Positions 1-12,223 of a DNA stretch of 64,000 nt are shown here, in pieces (the stretch's first letter is position 1; every line of letters starts with the position of its first letter). The position numbers were made by a program, and so were the translations under genes. The stretch is from Symsagittifera roscoffensis (lineage: Eukaryota > Xenacoelomorpha > Acoela > Convolutidae). Location: assembly GCF_963678635.1 (NCBI RefSeq), contig NC_087068.1:24717311-24781310 (forward strand). The letters are read 5' to 3'. The notes beneath the pieces are model-generated. The model did no database searches and had not been told where the DNA came from. It was given only the letters and a program-made list of their open reading frames with translations.

Positions 1-599
1 AACTACTAGTTTATTCCGCTTTTCTATTAAGCACGGGAAAATTGAAAATAAGTTTGGTGATAGAAACATGTACAAGATTAAGGTTTTTGTTGAAAAAATT
101 TTCATTTTTTTCATGCTTAGTTTTTAAATCTGAGCGTTTGCTTTTTGATATGGTCAAATTTAGAAGTGATTCTTGTGGAAATGATACTTTTTCTTAATCT
201 CAAGAAGCTCATTTTATTGCTGTTTAGGCCTTTTTCATTCGTTAGTTCGCAAAAATTATTATTTTTTAAATAGCAATGGAAGTAACTTGCTTAAATCCAA
301 AAATTTATGTAGCTTAGACCCAATAACAATCATTTTTACTTCACCTTAAGAAGTCATAATTTGTAAGATTATCATGAAAATGAAAGAAAACACTCTTTTT
401 TTCAAATCTTTTAAAACTGGGCAGTTTTGATTTCAAGTGTTTGATCAAAAAACAGCTGAGCTACTAAACTGAGCCACGAAATGATGTAACATGACCTTCA
501 AGATTAAGCACAATTTGTTCGTGCAATATTCTACGCATTGTTTTTTTTTCCTGAGCAATTTTTATTATCAATTTCTACTCAAAAATTTGATCAGCCTTG
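1..599. other. AT-rich sequence without recognised feature
   Basis: No coding frame, RNA gene or clear repeat is seen. Confidence 0.5.
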
Positions 600-980
600 A
601 AACCATTGAAAACGCCATATAGGCCTATGAACTGACTTGCTGCTCCGGAGACGCATTTCGAAGACGAGGCGTTGTGGGCGAACAATAGGGAAGGGATTCA
701 ACCATGATCCGGGTCCGCGACAAGAACCTGTGCAAAGATTGTCAAAGAGAAAAGAGAATTGTGACGGCAAGGTGACGCAGTGGAGACATACGATGAAACG
801 GAGATTGAAGTCAGAATGGAAAAACCTCCGAATCTTCCAAGTGAGGTGGACAGTAGACCTCTGGGTGAGACGATAGCAGTTGAAACTGTAATGGAAAGTG
901 AGACAAGAGATCTAGATAGACCAATTCGAATAAAAAGGCCGACATTTCGGTTTAGTATTGACGAGTATTTGGGTTAAAAC
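600..980 (+). pseudogene. Possible retroelement polyprotein C-terminal relic
   Basis: The frame ending at TAA 975-977 reads ETYDETEIEVRMEKPPNLPS and then DRPIRIKRPTFRFSIDEYLG. An acidic stretch followed by a basic RPxRxxRPxxR-type tail is common at the C-terminus of LTR-retroelement polyproteins. It is short, with a stop upstream and no catalytic motif, so this is weak. Confidence 0.2.
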
Positions 981-2343
981 TAGTTTTTCAGGAAACTTTG
1001 GCATTCAACTCGTTTTTGCTTGTTTTACATCTGAGTGCGACTACACCTCCGACTATGTTGCAATTATTGAGCTTAAACTGTGCTATTCGAGCGAGAGCTT
1101 GGGTCGTAAGCAGTCCTGTTCCCATAAGGACCCCATCCATTGAAAGCACGCTATTTTTGAACCAAATAGTGTTGTGTAAATTGACTGAGAGTAGGATCCG
1201 CGGTCTAACCGGGTTAGGGATTTGTTAAGAGTAGGTCCTAAGCGTAGAGCTGTCAGTCGTAATATAGGTTGAAGTGTTTTACAGCTTCAATTTAGCACGT
1301 ATAAAAGCTGATGCTGATAATTTAGGTAGTTTAAGCTGTATTGAGGACAATGATAGACTAGATGGAAAGACTGTCGGATCGTCGATCTACGCACTTTTCC
1401 TCAAAACTCATAGTTTGGTTAAGGGTTGAACTTTGAGATTTTGATGCATCGTAGTGAAAGTTATTGAGTAGTATATAGCTTAGTACCTTTCAAACAATTT
1501 GAAACGTACACGAGTGGTCTGATCCAAAATAATTTCGAATCCTTAATGATTTAGTGGTTCTTAAGGCGGAAAACTTAGGTGAAGTAAAATTGGTAAACCC
1601 TCCCAATGAGAACAAAATTTTTAACTTTATAAAACTCATATGACGGATACCAAGGATGATTTGACCCGGGCATGCAAAACCTGGACCCCTCGGCCTCGAA
1701 CCCCCGGCCCAAGTGATAACATTTCCTGGATGTGTAAATAGCCCTAGAAGAAATTGGTAGCTAGCGGTTGAATTGAGACCAAAGTTTAATAGGTGATTGA
1801 CCTATGTTCCCCGGACCCCACTGAACACAGTGAGCCAAAATTTTGAGATATGACAGGTAGTGGCAAGAGACATCATGTAATACAACTTGGCCAAATCCAG
1901 CGGTTGCACTGGAAGTTATTAGCACTTGGAAAAAACTTTTAGTTTTATTAAACGCAAAAAGACAATTTAAGCAAAAAAAAATGAGCAAGGGTATACTGAT
2001 GCTATAGCGCCAATAGACACTAAACACAAACCCCCAAAAAATTCATTTGTCAAAGAAACCCCTTTTACTCCATCCGATGTTAATAACTTTTTCCGGTGAT
2101 AAATTGGGAAATAATAATGGAAATGAATGAAACTTGGTTGATAAGATTCCAATGGGATTCTAAATTTAAATTCTGAAATTTGACCTTCGCTGGATCCGGG
2201 TTGCAATTTAAGCAAAAATTAGGGATTTTAGACCAAAATTTCATTGAAAACTTTGCGAGAAACACCGGAATGTGGCTAGTTTTCCAGTCCTAACCCTTGA
2301 GATAAATTTTGGTTACCCTACGTATAAAGGGGTAAAATTGTGA
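981..2343. other. No recognisable gene
   Basis: Mixed-composition DNA with only short frames. It could be a decayed terminal repeat of the neighbouring relic, but I found no matching partner. Confidence 0.4.
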
Positions 2344-3331
2344 AATGGGAAAGAAATTGAAAGGCGAAATGATACACCTGCGAAATCATTGCTTTATAGT
2401 GGTGGATTGAGGAGTGAATTAGCAAACACTGAGATGAACCTAGCTACCATAGCTGCGCTATTAATAGAAAATCAACCAGACTAAAAACAGTATGCACAGA
2501 GGAACTTAGCAGTATCAGAAGCGCGGCATAGGAAGTAATTATCTTACAGAATATGGTTGAGCGGAAAATCACTGGACTCCCTGGGAGGTGTTTCTTGGAT
2601 CAATTTGACCTTTATTAGATGAACTACGTTCCCCTGATAGCTGGAAGATCGGAATTTGAATAGTGTAGATTAAGAAAGCTTGTTAGAAGCTTGAATTGAT
2701 ATGGCTACCCACGAAAAGGTTTTCCTTTTCACCGGGAGTACGGAACCTTTTACGGGATAATTTAAAAAGTTACCTTGGGAGGCTGACCTTAGGAGGCGGA
2801 GGTCAGGATTTAGTTAACAAGGGTCGTATAAGACAAGGAATCGGAGTCTCTAAGTTTTTGCAGCGACAGTAGATAGTTAGTTATCTGTGCCGTTCCCCCA
2901 GATGGCACAGCGGAACTATCCGTAGCGCGAAGAACCCAGTACTAAGCGTCCTAGTAGAAAAATTGACACAAAAAAGAGGATTAGATTATTCTAAATTTTT
3001 TTTCTTCGAAAAAACCGAAAAACCCTTTGGCATTTTTCAGAAATGCTGAAATCGCCGTTTTATTTGTTCTAAGATGCCCCACACACAACAGCCGGATAAG
3101 ACACGGCGACCAGTCGGGTACAAAAGAAGATTTTGAAAACAAGATTTATTATTGAAACCTCGAAACACGATACACGTGCGTTATCAGACACTTGAGCACG
3201 AGATCAAGTGGAAACGGAGGGTTGAGTGGCGATTTCGGGACGAATTCGAACCCACCCAAAGGATGAAAAGCAAAAGATAACGAAGTAATTTCCCGTCCCG
3301 AGGATAGAGGAACTACAGGCCCGGCAACCAA
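2344..3331 (+). pseudogene. Fragmented coding-like stretch, possible retroelement
   Basis: The open segment 2344-2484 (AKSLLYSGGLRSELANTEMN) continues in the same frame after a single stop (KQYAQRNLAVSEARHRK). Another segment at 3137-3280 reads YQTLEHEIKWKRRVEWRFRD. They have coding-like composition and several stops. No domain can be named. Confidence 0.2.
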
Positions 3332-4796
3332 TTATTTTTTTACAAACAATTGGCAATTTTTAACTGCTGTACGGCCCTGAAGGGATTAATTTAACTCAAT
3401 AATGAAAGTTTTTTTTAGAGCATGAGTTGTTGAAGACGAGGAAAGAGTTGATCCATTTCTAACAAATCCGATATATAATTGTCACTAAAATTATCTATAA
3501 ATCTGGTTTTTAGTCCCGTATTTGGTAGTTATCACTTTTTCTGGAGATCCGAGATCTAGCTATGTGGTTATATTCGTATGTAGAGAAAAACTTAGAAACA
3601 TCCGCCTGGCTGATGGCCTAAAAGCTGTAACACGATAGTTAGCCATGAGATGACCAAACACCAACTGGTTAGGTCGAGACGACGAAAAACGCATTGAATT
3701 AGGGTAACTGCCGTCAGCCAATCATCATAGGGTATTTTTTTTAGATCTTCCGTCGCTGTGTAAAAATTGCGCAGTCAGTTAATATTGTTGCGAAAAAGAT
3801 AAAGAGATCAGTTAAGTACTTCATAGAATTATTTATCTGTTGAAACCTTATAATTTAACGGGTTGAACTTACTAATTGTGTAAAATTAAGGAACTTAGTG
3901 GTATAATTAGGATTCTCTAGAGAGGGAAAAACGTTCAGTCAGAAAGTTGCGGACATCTTCCTTGTGATTAAATTGTTTGATTAGTTTCTGGCCTCTCAAA
4001 GCCTTCTGTATTTGGACACTTTTTTCTGATTTTAAGTAAAATTTGAAAATTTAACGCATGTGAGTACGAGCGATACAGCCTTAAGAGCAGTAAATAGGGG
4101 GCACTCGACAAATTTATGTTCGGAAAGATTGCCTCCCACTTGATCCTTGCGGAATTGTAGATAGTAGTGAACCTCGGTCGCCGTGCTGAATACACTGCCC
4201 AATAATACTGCATTCTAGGATGATACAAGTACATAGGATGTCATAAAAGTCAAACAGTGCATATGTTTTATGACAAAATTTTCAAGTTTGCAATGATGAG
4301 CAGTATTACATTTCACAGAAAATGATACAAAACAAAATAATGCATGTTTTTTTCAAACCATAATTTTCGATGTTGTGCACTTTTTTATCGGGTAATAAAA
4401 AAAACTTTAGTTGTTGTTTCTAACATGATGTAACTTGACCCTGACAATCCATACTTCGTGTATTTGGTCGAAAATCCAATTTTAAAGAGTACTTTTTGGC
4501 TTAGCTTCTCAAGCTATTCAGTTTAAATTACTTGTACTTTGTTCATTCCGATTTCTTGGTTTATATGGTTTTATTAATTTTCTGTGTTTGCCTAGGTTTG
4601 TTTATATGAAACACAAAGATTTAAGCTTTTGAGTGTTTAATGCACATGCATTTTTTATGAAGCATAGCTCAAACGAGTTTATGCATTTCAATTTACGTCG
4701 TTGACGCTATTCAACTATCGCCGATAAAAATTTAGAGTTGAAACGCTACAAAAATGTAAAATTTTAGAAATAGCAGTTATTTTAAGTTGTTTATTT
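3332..4796. other. No recognisable gene
   Basis: AT-rich sequence before the tandem repeat. A minus-strand frame at 3968-4234 has no domain. Confidence 0.5.
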
Positions 4797-5228
4797 AACA
4801 TTTTGGAACTATTTATAAAGGCATATTTGTATGAAAGTTCTGGAACAATCTAAAAAATAAATGAACCGTTGAGAAGCTCTGGAACAACTTAGCAAATTTT
4901 GCTCCTTGCTCCTACCCGCGCTCCTTTTCACCTCCCACCCATATTTTGAGGATGCCCAAAAACTTTTTTCTAAGAATTTTGACATTATCAAGGATGGCAG
5001 CATTCACTTTGGGACCAAATATTTTTTATGCTCCACTATAACTTTTTATTTTCAAGAATTTAAATCGATTATAGTTCAATTATAATCCACTTTAACGAAC
5101 GGGTTATGATAATTATAATCTGAATAAAAAATTTCCAGTTTTCTGAATACTTTGCTGCTTTTTTACATTACTCACAGCCTACTCGGCTTATAAACCTACA
5201 TACCTTTAGCTTTTTTCTCAAAATTGAT

Positions 5229-5600
5229 ATCCAGCGCGCTTTTAGCACCCCTCCAAATGGAATACATCAATTTTACCCCCATGCCCCATATTTATTTCAC
5301 CTTTTTTTTAATCTTTGCCTCCCCCACGCCTTACCCCTTTCCCACGACTAACGCTCCCTACAAATGCAACACCCATTTATCAAAAACTTTCAAAAATTCT
5401 AAAGCTTAAAAAAAGCGCTGGATTGATGTATGGAGGTGGGGGACGTGGTTGAGGTTTAGGGGTAATAGGAGTAGGTAGCGAGAGGAAAGGGTAAAATACA
5501 AGTAAAGAGGGTTCTTAGTGAGTGTAGGGGAGGTAATTGGGGGAAGTAAGAATGAAAGGCTTTATTGTAGGGCAACTGGAGGAGGAGCGAAGACATCCCA
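5229..5600. repeat. Strand-asymmetric CT-rich then GA-rich stretch
   Basis: 5240-5400 is very poor in G on the plus strand (runs of ccc); 5420-5600 is very poor in C, with many ggg runs (ggaggtggggga, gtaggggaggtaattggggg). The two halves meet at an imperfect inverted repeat (tccagcgcgcttttagc / cttaaaaaaagcgctgga). The G-rich half has quadruplex potential. It is repeated in copy 2 at about 13395-13770. Confidence 0.55.
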
Positions 5601-5773
5601 AAAAAAAAACGAGCAAAAATATTGAAAAAATTCATGTATAAAAATATTCAACAATTTTAATAATCCAATTGTAATCTTCAGTTTATCGATTGCAATGTTG
5701 AGTTTTAAAACTATACGGAAAAGTTTTGAAATTTTTATGGCCTGTCCATAAAATTCTATAAAATGCGATTAAA

Positions 5774-5994
5774 TTGGATTAATAAAGGAATATACACCAA
5801 GTAAAAAAGACATCATTTTAAACCCATATAATCGATAGTAAGGGATTATAGTGAAATTTGAACGGATTATAACGGGTTATAATGGATTATAACCCGATAT
5901 AATCCGTTTAAAATCCACTATGATCCCTTACTATTGGTTATATGGGTTTAAAATTATGTCCATTTTGTTTGGTGTATAATCCTTTATTAATCAA
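5774..5994. mobile_element. Palindromic MITE-like element, copy 1
   Basis: About 221 bp with two arms of roughly 95 bp that are near-perfect reverse complements. The left arm starts ttggattaataaagg and the right arm ends cctttattaatcaa. No coding capacity. It would fold into a long hairpin. TTAA occurs at both ends inside the arms. Non-autonomous foldback/MITE status is inferred from structure and from its absence at the matching site of the inverted third copy. Confidence 0.75.
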
Positions 5995-6034
5995 TAGTAG
6001 TATATGTCGGGCAGTGCAGCCGAGGGGGTTGGAG

Positions 6035-6560
6035 ACCCCCGTGTATTAAGATAGGGAATAGAGCATCCGGTCTCCAAATTATGTATTTAAATAGTCTATA
6101 GATTGCCTATATATTAAGAGAGGGAACAGATTTCCTATGTATTAAGATAGGGAATAGGTTTTCCAATGTATTAAGATACCATGTTTAGGATGGTAAGTTT
6201 CAGATGGTAAGCTTTTTCGGCGCCCGAAATTCCCATGTATAGTGTAAAGATTTCCCTATATGTATTAATTCACTGTAGGGTTTTAACAACTCATTAGGAT
6301 AGCAAAAAAATTTCCTATGTATTATAATAGGTTATAGGTTTTACCATAGATTTGAGATGGTAAGATGGTAAGTTTCAGAAAATCTTGTGGCGCCCGATCT
6401 TCCCATGTTTTAAGATAGTGTTTAGATTTCCCATGTATTAGGATAGCGTATAAATATCCCTACAAATAAGGGTTAGAAATTCATTGTATTAACATAGGGA
6501 ATAGATTTCCCAATGTATTAAGATAGGGAATGGTAAGTTTTCTGTGTGATGGTAAAGGAA
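6035..6560 (+). repeat. Degenerate minisatellite, gtattaagatagggaatag type
   Basis: More than ten imperfect units around tttcccatgtattaagatagggaatag (about 28 bp), separated by diverged stretches including ggtaagtttcag. The same array is in copy 2 (14205-14720) and, shortened and inverted, at 25415-25560. No function is evident. Confidence 0.75.
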
Positions 6561-8547
6561 ATGTTAAGAAAAAAGGTTTTTTTTTGGATTTTGTGTGGAA
6601 ATGTCTAGTTTTTTCGCAAAAATCCCGGCACGCGTTACGTAATTCTTGAGCATTAGGTGAAGATTGAGTAATGAAGGTGTTACGATTTTTTATTCATGGT
6701 AAGTCAATGGTAAAATGTGCAAAAATTGGGAATTTTTATCAAAAAAAATTGAAATTTTTTTCAAAAACTTCAAAACAGAGTAAGATTTGATATAATTCGA
6801 CTTAGTAATCATTTTAATTTGATGATCTTACATTTTCAAACAGTAGTTAATCTAGCTGAATTTATGCTGAAACGTCGAAAAAAAATCAAAAAAAATTCCA
6901 ATTTTTGGAAAAAATTGCAAAAGTTTTAATGTTTTTGGAAAAATTTGCAAAAACATCAAGTTTTTGCGAAAAGTTGAAGAAATCTCAAAGTTTCGGCTAG
7001 TTTTTTGGTGCTTCTGATCTAATTGAAAAAATATAAATACGTGTAGAGTTTAAAATTAACCTCAAATTGTAATTTAATTGGCATCATGTTGAAACAGTGA
7101 TACAAAACTTTGAACAAAAAAATGATTTTTTCCACAATTTTCTCTCAAAAAAAGAAAATACAATAAATGTTTACCCTAGTTTTAGCTAAAAAGCGGTTTA
7201 TATAATGTTCTGAACAAATAAAGCTCAAATAAGCTGAATCAATATTGAAAAAGGTGTATTTAATTGTCATTTTTGAGAAAAAATATTAGTCAAACCTATC
7301 CAAAGTTTTCCATTTTTAACCTTTCATTTGTGTAGTTAACTGGTTTTTTGTTCAATTCATGGAGAATTCACTTCAGAACTTTACTTCAAATGGACAATAA
7401 GAGCAATATTTATTGAAATTTCTAGATCAAACTCCATGATCCAGCTACTCCTCAGTTTTTTCCAAGGATTAACCCAAACTTGTACAAAAATTACAACTTA
7501 GGTGAAGTTTTTTACGTTAGTAGTATTAATAGCAAATGTCGTATCATTAATGAAAAATGGATTTTTCACTGCTAAAAAATTGACTAAGAATAGGGTAAAT
7601 TTTTCTTAAAAGTAAACAAGATTGGATAAAATTCTACAAAATCTTCTTCAAAACTAATGATTATCTCTCTGTTGCCTTACAACATAATGTTCATGAATTT
7701 TTTTGTAGAAAAGTTTTATGATTTAAGATGATTTTTATTTTCTGCACAAGACATATTTTCGCTATTGAACTCACTTAGCAAGAAAATTTTGTCAGAACTG
7801 GGGAATTAAAGAGGAAAATAGTATCAAATGAACGAACAATTTGCTGGCAGAGCGAAAAATAGAACTGATAACAACGTCTAATTTTTACCACGTTATTTGA
7901 ACGTTTTCTCCTTCAAGCACCATCAACTATCACTTTTTTTGAAAAAAAACTAAAACCCTTTCTTTTCTTGAGTTTTTTTGGAAGTTTTCTCAAAAATGTC
8001 TAAGTGAGAAATAATCGGTGCTGTTTAAAGCATTTTAAAGCACGTGTTTAAACTGCGAATTTAAAGGTATTTTTTCATGTTGATATATTAGAAAAAATTA
8101 AGAGCTGCTCTATTGTTTATAATCTGAAAACCTTCGAAATTAGAAATACGCAAGGGAATTTAATTCCATGTTTCTGCAACATCTAAAATCATCTAGAAGT
8201 TCTCTGCTTGCAAAAATGAACTTAAGAAAAAAAATCAAGGCACAAACTGTAACAATTGAACTTAATAAGCAGTATTTTGCGAAATTTACTAAGCAGAAAA
8301 ATCTATAGTTCTATCAAGTTTTCGAATTGAAAACAAATTGAAGTTAACCAGAACAAAGTTTTTAAATCAGGTTAAAAATCATTTAATTAGGAGATCTTAC
8401 ATCTGGTTTTGCTAAATTATCAGTAGCATTAGAAGTTTTCAGCAATCTCCATATCTTTTTTTCAAAAATCTATCTACGTAAATTTTTTTGTTTTTTATCC
8501 AAAATAATGAAATGTAGATCTTGAAAGCAAATTTTTTGATTCATGCT

Positions 8548-8715
8548 TCATGTATCATCTTCCAGAAGATGTCAGTATTGGATTAACTTCACTAGAACTA
8601 TCCTCAAAAAATCCAATTTTTCGTTTAAAACTACCTAATATATCAAATGATGAAAAATTTTCCAAACATTACACTTTTACGTTGGGTTTTTTCTCAAGAT
8701 ATAATTTATAAGCTA
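8548..8715 (+). pseudogene. Short relic open frame, copy 1
   Basis: Starts MYHLPEDVSIGLTSLELSS and is broken after SRYNL by a stop. The copy 2 version (16731-16940) is open to KKNETAEHII. Differences between copies include synonymous changes and conservative replacements (I/V, I/L). No family recognised; it may be a fossil gene or chance. Confidence 0.25.
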
Positions 8716-8851
8716 AATTTCAGAAAATTCATATCAAAACTCCTGATGAAAAAAAATGAGACTGCTGAGCACATAATTTTCAAGTTTAGTGTATAGACCT
8801 TTCAGATTCAGTAAAAAATTATTATTCAAAGTATTTTTTACTATGTTTTTA

Positions 8852-9115
8852 TTAAAAATAAATCAATTTTACCTTCTCTTGGAGTGTGTTGTGAGACTGC
8901 TGTTCACTTAATTTAACGTTATGTTGACAAGAAGAATGCTTCTTCTTGATATGATTAGTGATTTCATGGCTGCTACTTGTACAAAAGTTACGATTCGAAC
9001 ACTTTGAAACGTCACAGTGCTTTCGATGTCTTGACGCATCTTTACGTGTGTATCCTCTGCCACATTCAAAACATGCCACTTTTTCGTTGTTTTTTTCAGT
9101 GACGTTATCTCAATA
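8852..9115 (-). pseudogene. C2H2 zinc-finger relic, copy 1
   Basis: The minus-strand frame reads VTEKNNEKVACFECG through to HNVKLSEQQSH and LQEKVKLIYF. Finger 1 (CFEC...HRKHC) has its Cys pair and His ligands. Finger 2 has CSNRN where the third copy has CSNCN, so one zinc-binding Cys is lost. There is no ATG at the start; a stop precedes VTEKN, so this is an exon fragment or decayed gene. C2H2 fingers bind DNA or RNA; the target is unknown. Confidence 0.6.
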
Positions 9116-9324
9116 AGTAGAGAAAAAATTGGGAGACTAAAATGTCCCAAATTTTTAGAAAAGAATAGTTAAATACCCAAAAGTGAATAAAGTAAATAAA
9201 AATAATTATTTGAATTTCCTAACCAATTGTTTTTAACGTGAAAAATAATCAGAATGGAAATGCTATTTAGCCTAGCTGAAAAGAAAATCATTCAAATAAA
9301 TCACGGAGTTCTCAAAAGTTTTGC

Positions 9325-9560
9325 TATCAACCAATCAGAATCGAGCATTACTTATTAGGAAAACTTTATCTTTTCTGATATCAAGAAATCAGAATCGAGC
9401 TTCAATGTTCATGAAATTTTCAACAAATTTAATGTCAACCAATCAGAATTGAGCTCTTTTTCTCATAGAATTTTCAATACTTTTGATATCAAACAATCAG
9501 AATTGAGCATTTTTTTGGTACCACTGTTTGTTGGAAATCAACCAATCAGAATCCAACGTT
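9325..9560. promoter_or_regulatory. 54-bp-period CCAAT-type array, copy 1
   Basis: Five motifs of type tca(a)nCAATCAGAATygagc at 9331, 9385, 9439, 9493 and 9542. The first, third and fifth carry the full CCAATCAGA core; the second and fourth vary at the core (aaATC here, gCAAT in the other copies; aCAAT). CAACCAATCAGA matches the NF-Y (CCAAT-box) consensus. The array lies just upstream of the minus-strand zinc-finger relic and could have been its promoter. The plus strand is also nearly open as an 18-residue repeat (xNQSExS), so a coding origin is the alternative. Confidence 0.5.
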
Positions 9561-10339
9561 TTCTAAAAGTAAACTGTTTATCGTTTTTTAAAAGCTTTAA
9601 TCATCATTTGGAAAAAGTCTATCAAAAACATTTGAATTTCTTGAGTTACTGTACAAGAAAAAAAAAATTCCACTCGATTTTCTCATTGATGAAATAGATG
9701 TTGACTTTTACTTCTTTCACAATTTTTTGGACGTTTATGTTGTCCAAAATAGAGTTCTCCGACTAAGTTAAGGTCTGTTTAGGGGAATTAAATCAATCAA
9801 AGAGTAAATTTTGCGTATCAAAGCTTCAAACTTACGGCTGAATTACATATCACAAGGAAAGAAATTTTGTTTGTTCTCGAGAATTTGATGTTAATAAAAG
9901 ATCGTACTGTAATAAATCAAAGACTTTTTTTATCCCCATTCAATACCCTAGTTTGTAACAAGTCCCAAGCAAAATTCTTTATTCCTTCACTTTTTTAACC
10001 ATTTTTAAAGTTCAATATTGTGCTGGATTCGGTTTGGAATCAGATTTCCAGAGATTTGCTTTAAAAAATTCATCTTTTTTGAGTTATTTTCTCATATCTA
10101 CATCAAAATTAAAGAACCTGACTATCTACTCAAAATTTCTCAATGATTAGATACAAAAAAATTAATAAAATTTATGACAAAAATTGTGGAAATGCTACTT
10201 GTTTGCTTTTCTTTTGTTACTTATATCGGCAATATTTCTTATTCTTACAGCAAACAACCTTTGATCATTTATTTTTGCAATTGTTTTTATATATTTTTTC
10301 TTTTATTCGGAAGGTTTCAGTCTTTAAAAGGCTCCTCTG

Positions 10340-11110
10340 ATTGGAAACGACAATGTGTTGGAAAAACCTAAAATGGAACTTTGTTTCCGATTGGATACGA
10401 ATTTTATATAAGAATTCCATAGTGGGAAGCTAAAATCTGTTTTGCCACGACTACAATCCAAATAAAGAAAATCAATTCTGATTGGTTGAACACACACATT
10501 CGAGTTAAAGTTACCCCTCACTTCTAACTAAAAATCTTTTTATTTTCAACTAAACTACCGTCAACTACCTTCTCTCTCAGCTCTAAATACCTTAATTTCA
10601 ATTTACCTTCAGTCAGCTACACCCTCGAAGCTCTAAATCATTGTTAATTTTACGCTTTTACTCAATTTATGGCTCAAAAAAATCTTCTCAGTGCAAAACA
10701 GCAACCTCATGTACTCTGTAGAATAGACTGATCTAGTACAAATTCATATGCGAGAAAGAGTCTCTCGAGAAGTGATGCGAAGGGATTTCAACGAACATCA
10801 TATGATCCAAGTGCCCATGACAGAGAACCAACTTAAAAAAATGCAAGTGATGGAGGAAGTTTCTGAGCATGTGGGAATGAACTACCCCGAGATTCCTGAC
10901 ACAAGATTTGTGGCTCAACCAGTCGACGACTTCCTTTTTCCTTGGGATCACAATAGATGCAGATGAGGGCTTCTCAGAAACAATGACGCCTCAAAACACC
11001 CCTCCACAACAACCACCAGCGATGGAACCTCGTCCAGCTCTGCGCTCCATTGAGAAACTTCAGAACTCCTCTGCTGCTTGACATCTCTTTGGTTAAAAGT
11101 TTTTGTAAAT
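10340..11110 (+). pseudogene. Relic gene with CCAAT/TATA promoter, copy 1
   Basis: Inverted CCAAT boxes at 10340 and 10390 precede TATATAAG (10405-10412); another inverted CCAAT is at 10481. ATG 10669 opens MAQKNLLSAKQQPHVLC, then a stop. Coding-like segments follow in three successive frames: one with KGFQRTSYDPSAHDREPT, one with VMEEVSEHVGMNYPEIPD, and one with TMTPQNTPPQQPPAMEPRPA. The last is cut by CGA to TGA near its end. The polyadenylation signal equivalent is degraded. It is a decayed gene of unknown family. Confidence 0.45.
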
Positions 11111-11329
11111 AATTGATGCTGGATAATCAATTCGTTCTTTGTAATTAACTAATTTCTTCAATTTCGTTTTAATTACGATAAAAGATGAGAATTTCAGGGC
11201 AAATCATTGAAAAAGAGTTAGAATATAATTTAGCGCTCCGAACTCGCACACATGTTAAAAAACTTGAATAATTTTTGCACATAGTAAAAAAAAACACTAG
11301 AAAATTAGTACACCAAAAATACCGATTGG

Positions 11330-11820
11330 TTTTTGCCTCTTGTCAAAAAAACACACACTTTTGGCAATTTGAAGAATAATTGAAAGACTTTTCGCATTTT
11401 ATCGAAAAAGTGAAAAACGTTTCGCATCTTGTCAAACAAATTGCAACACTTTTCGCAATTTGTCAAAAAAGTAGAAACAAGTTTTTCGCATCTTGTTAAA
11501 AAATTTGAAACATTTTTTGCATTTTGTCAAAAAATTTGAGATATTTTTCGCATTTTGTCAAAAAAAGTGATACAATTTTTGCATTTTTTCAAAAAACTGA
11601 AACATTTTTCCTATTTTGCCAAAAAAAAAACGAAACCTTTTTCGCATTTTGTTGAAAAAATTGAAAAAATTATCGCATTTTGTCAAAAAAATTGAAACAT
11701 TTTTTGCATTGTGTCAAAAAAAGTGAAACACTTTTTACTTTTTGTTCAAAAAATCGAAATACTTTTTGCATTTTCTAGAAAAAAAATTTTTTAGCATCTC
11801 GCCAAAAAAAACTCTTACAT
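11330..11820 (+). repeat. 31-bp A/T minisatellite, copy 1
   Basis: About 14 imperfect units of ttttcgcattttgtcaaaaa followed by a ttgaaaca-type segment (about 31-33 bp). Unit length varies through A and T run lengths. Confidence 0.8.
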
Positions 11821-12168
11821 TTTTTCTTGCACGGTTAATAAGTAATCTCTATGAAATTTTTGTTCAAATTTTAATTCTTCAGAAAACTAATTTTTGCATG
11901 TCTGTTGATCAGAAACAATAGAAAACTAATGCATTAATAAAGGGAATAGCGATGAAAGTCAAAAATATAGAAGTTTTCTACGCAATAAGTCAACATGTTT
12001 GTTACTTTAAAGTTTTGCGTTTTTCGCTTTATTATTTAAGAAATAAAGTTAGAATTTTACAAAGTTTTTGAAAATAGCAAGAAAAAACATGCATCTTACC
12101 AAAAAAATTTTAGATTTTTTAGCATCTTGCAAAAATTCTTGAGCGAAATTTTGGTACACGTAATAAAA

Positions 12169-12173
<5 letters not shown>

Positions 12174-12220
<47 letters not shown>
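12174..12220. repeat. (AT)n microsatellite
   Basis: Uninterrupted TA dinucleotides over about 47 bp. The matching tract in copy 2 (20125-20141) is only about 17 bp, showing length change since duplication. Confidence 0.95.
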
Positions 12221-12223
<3 letters not shown>

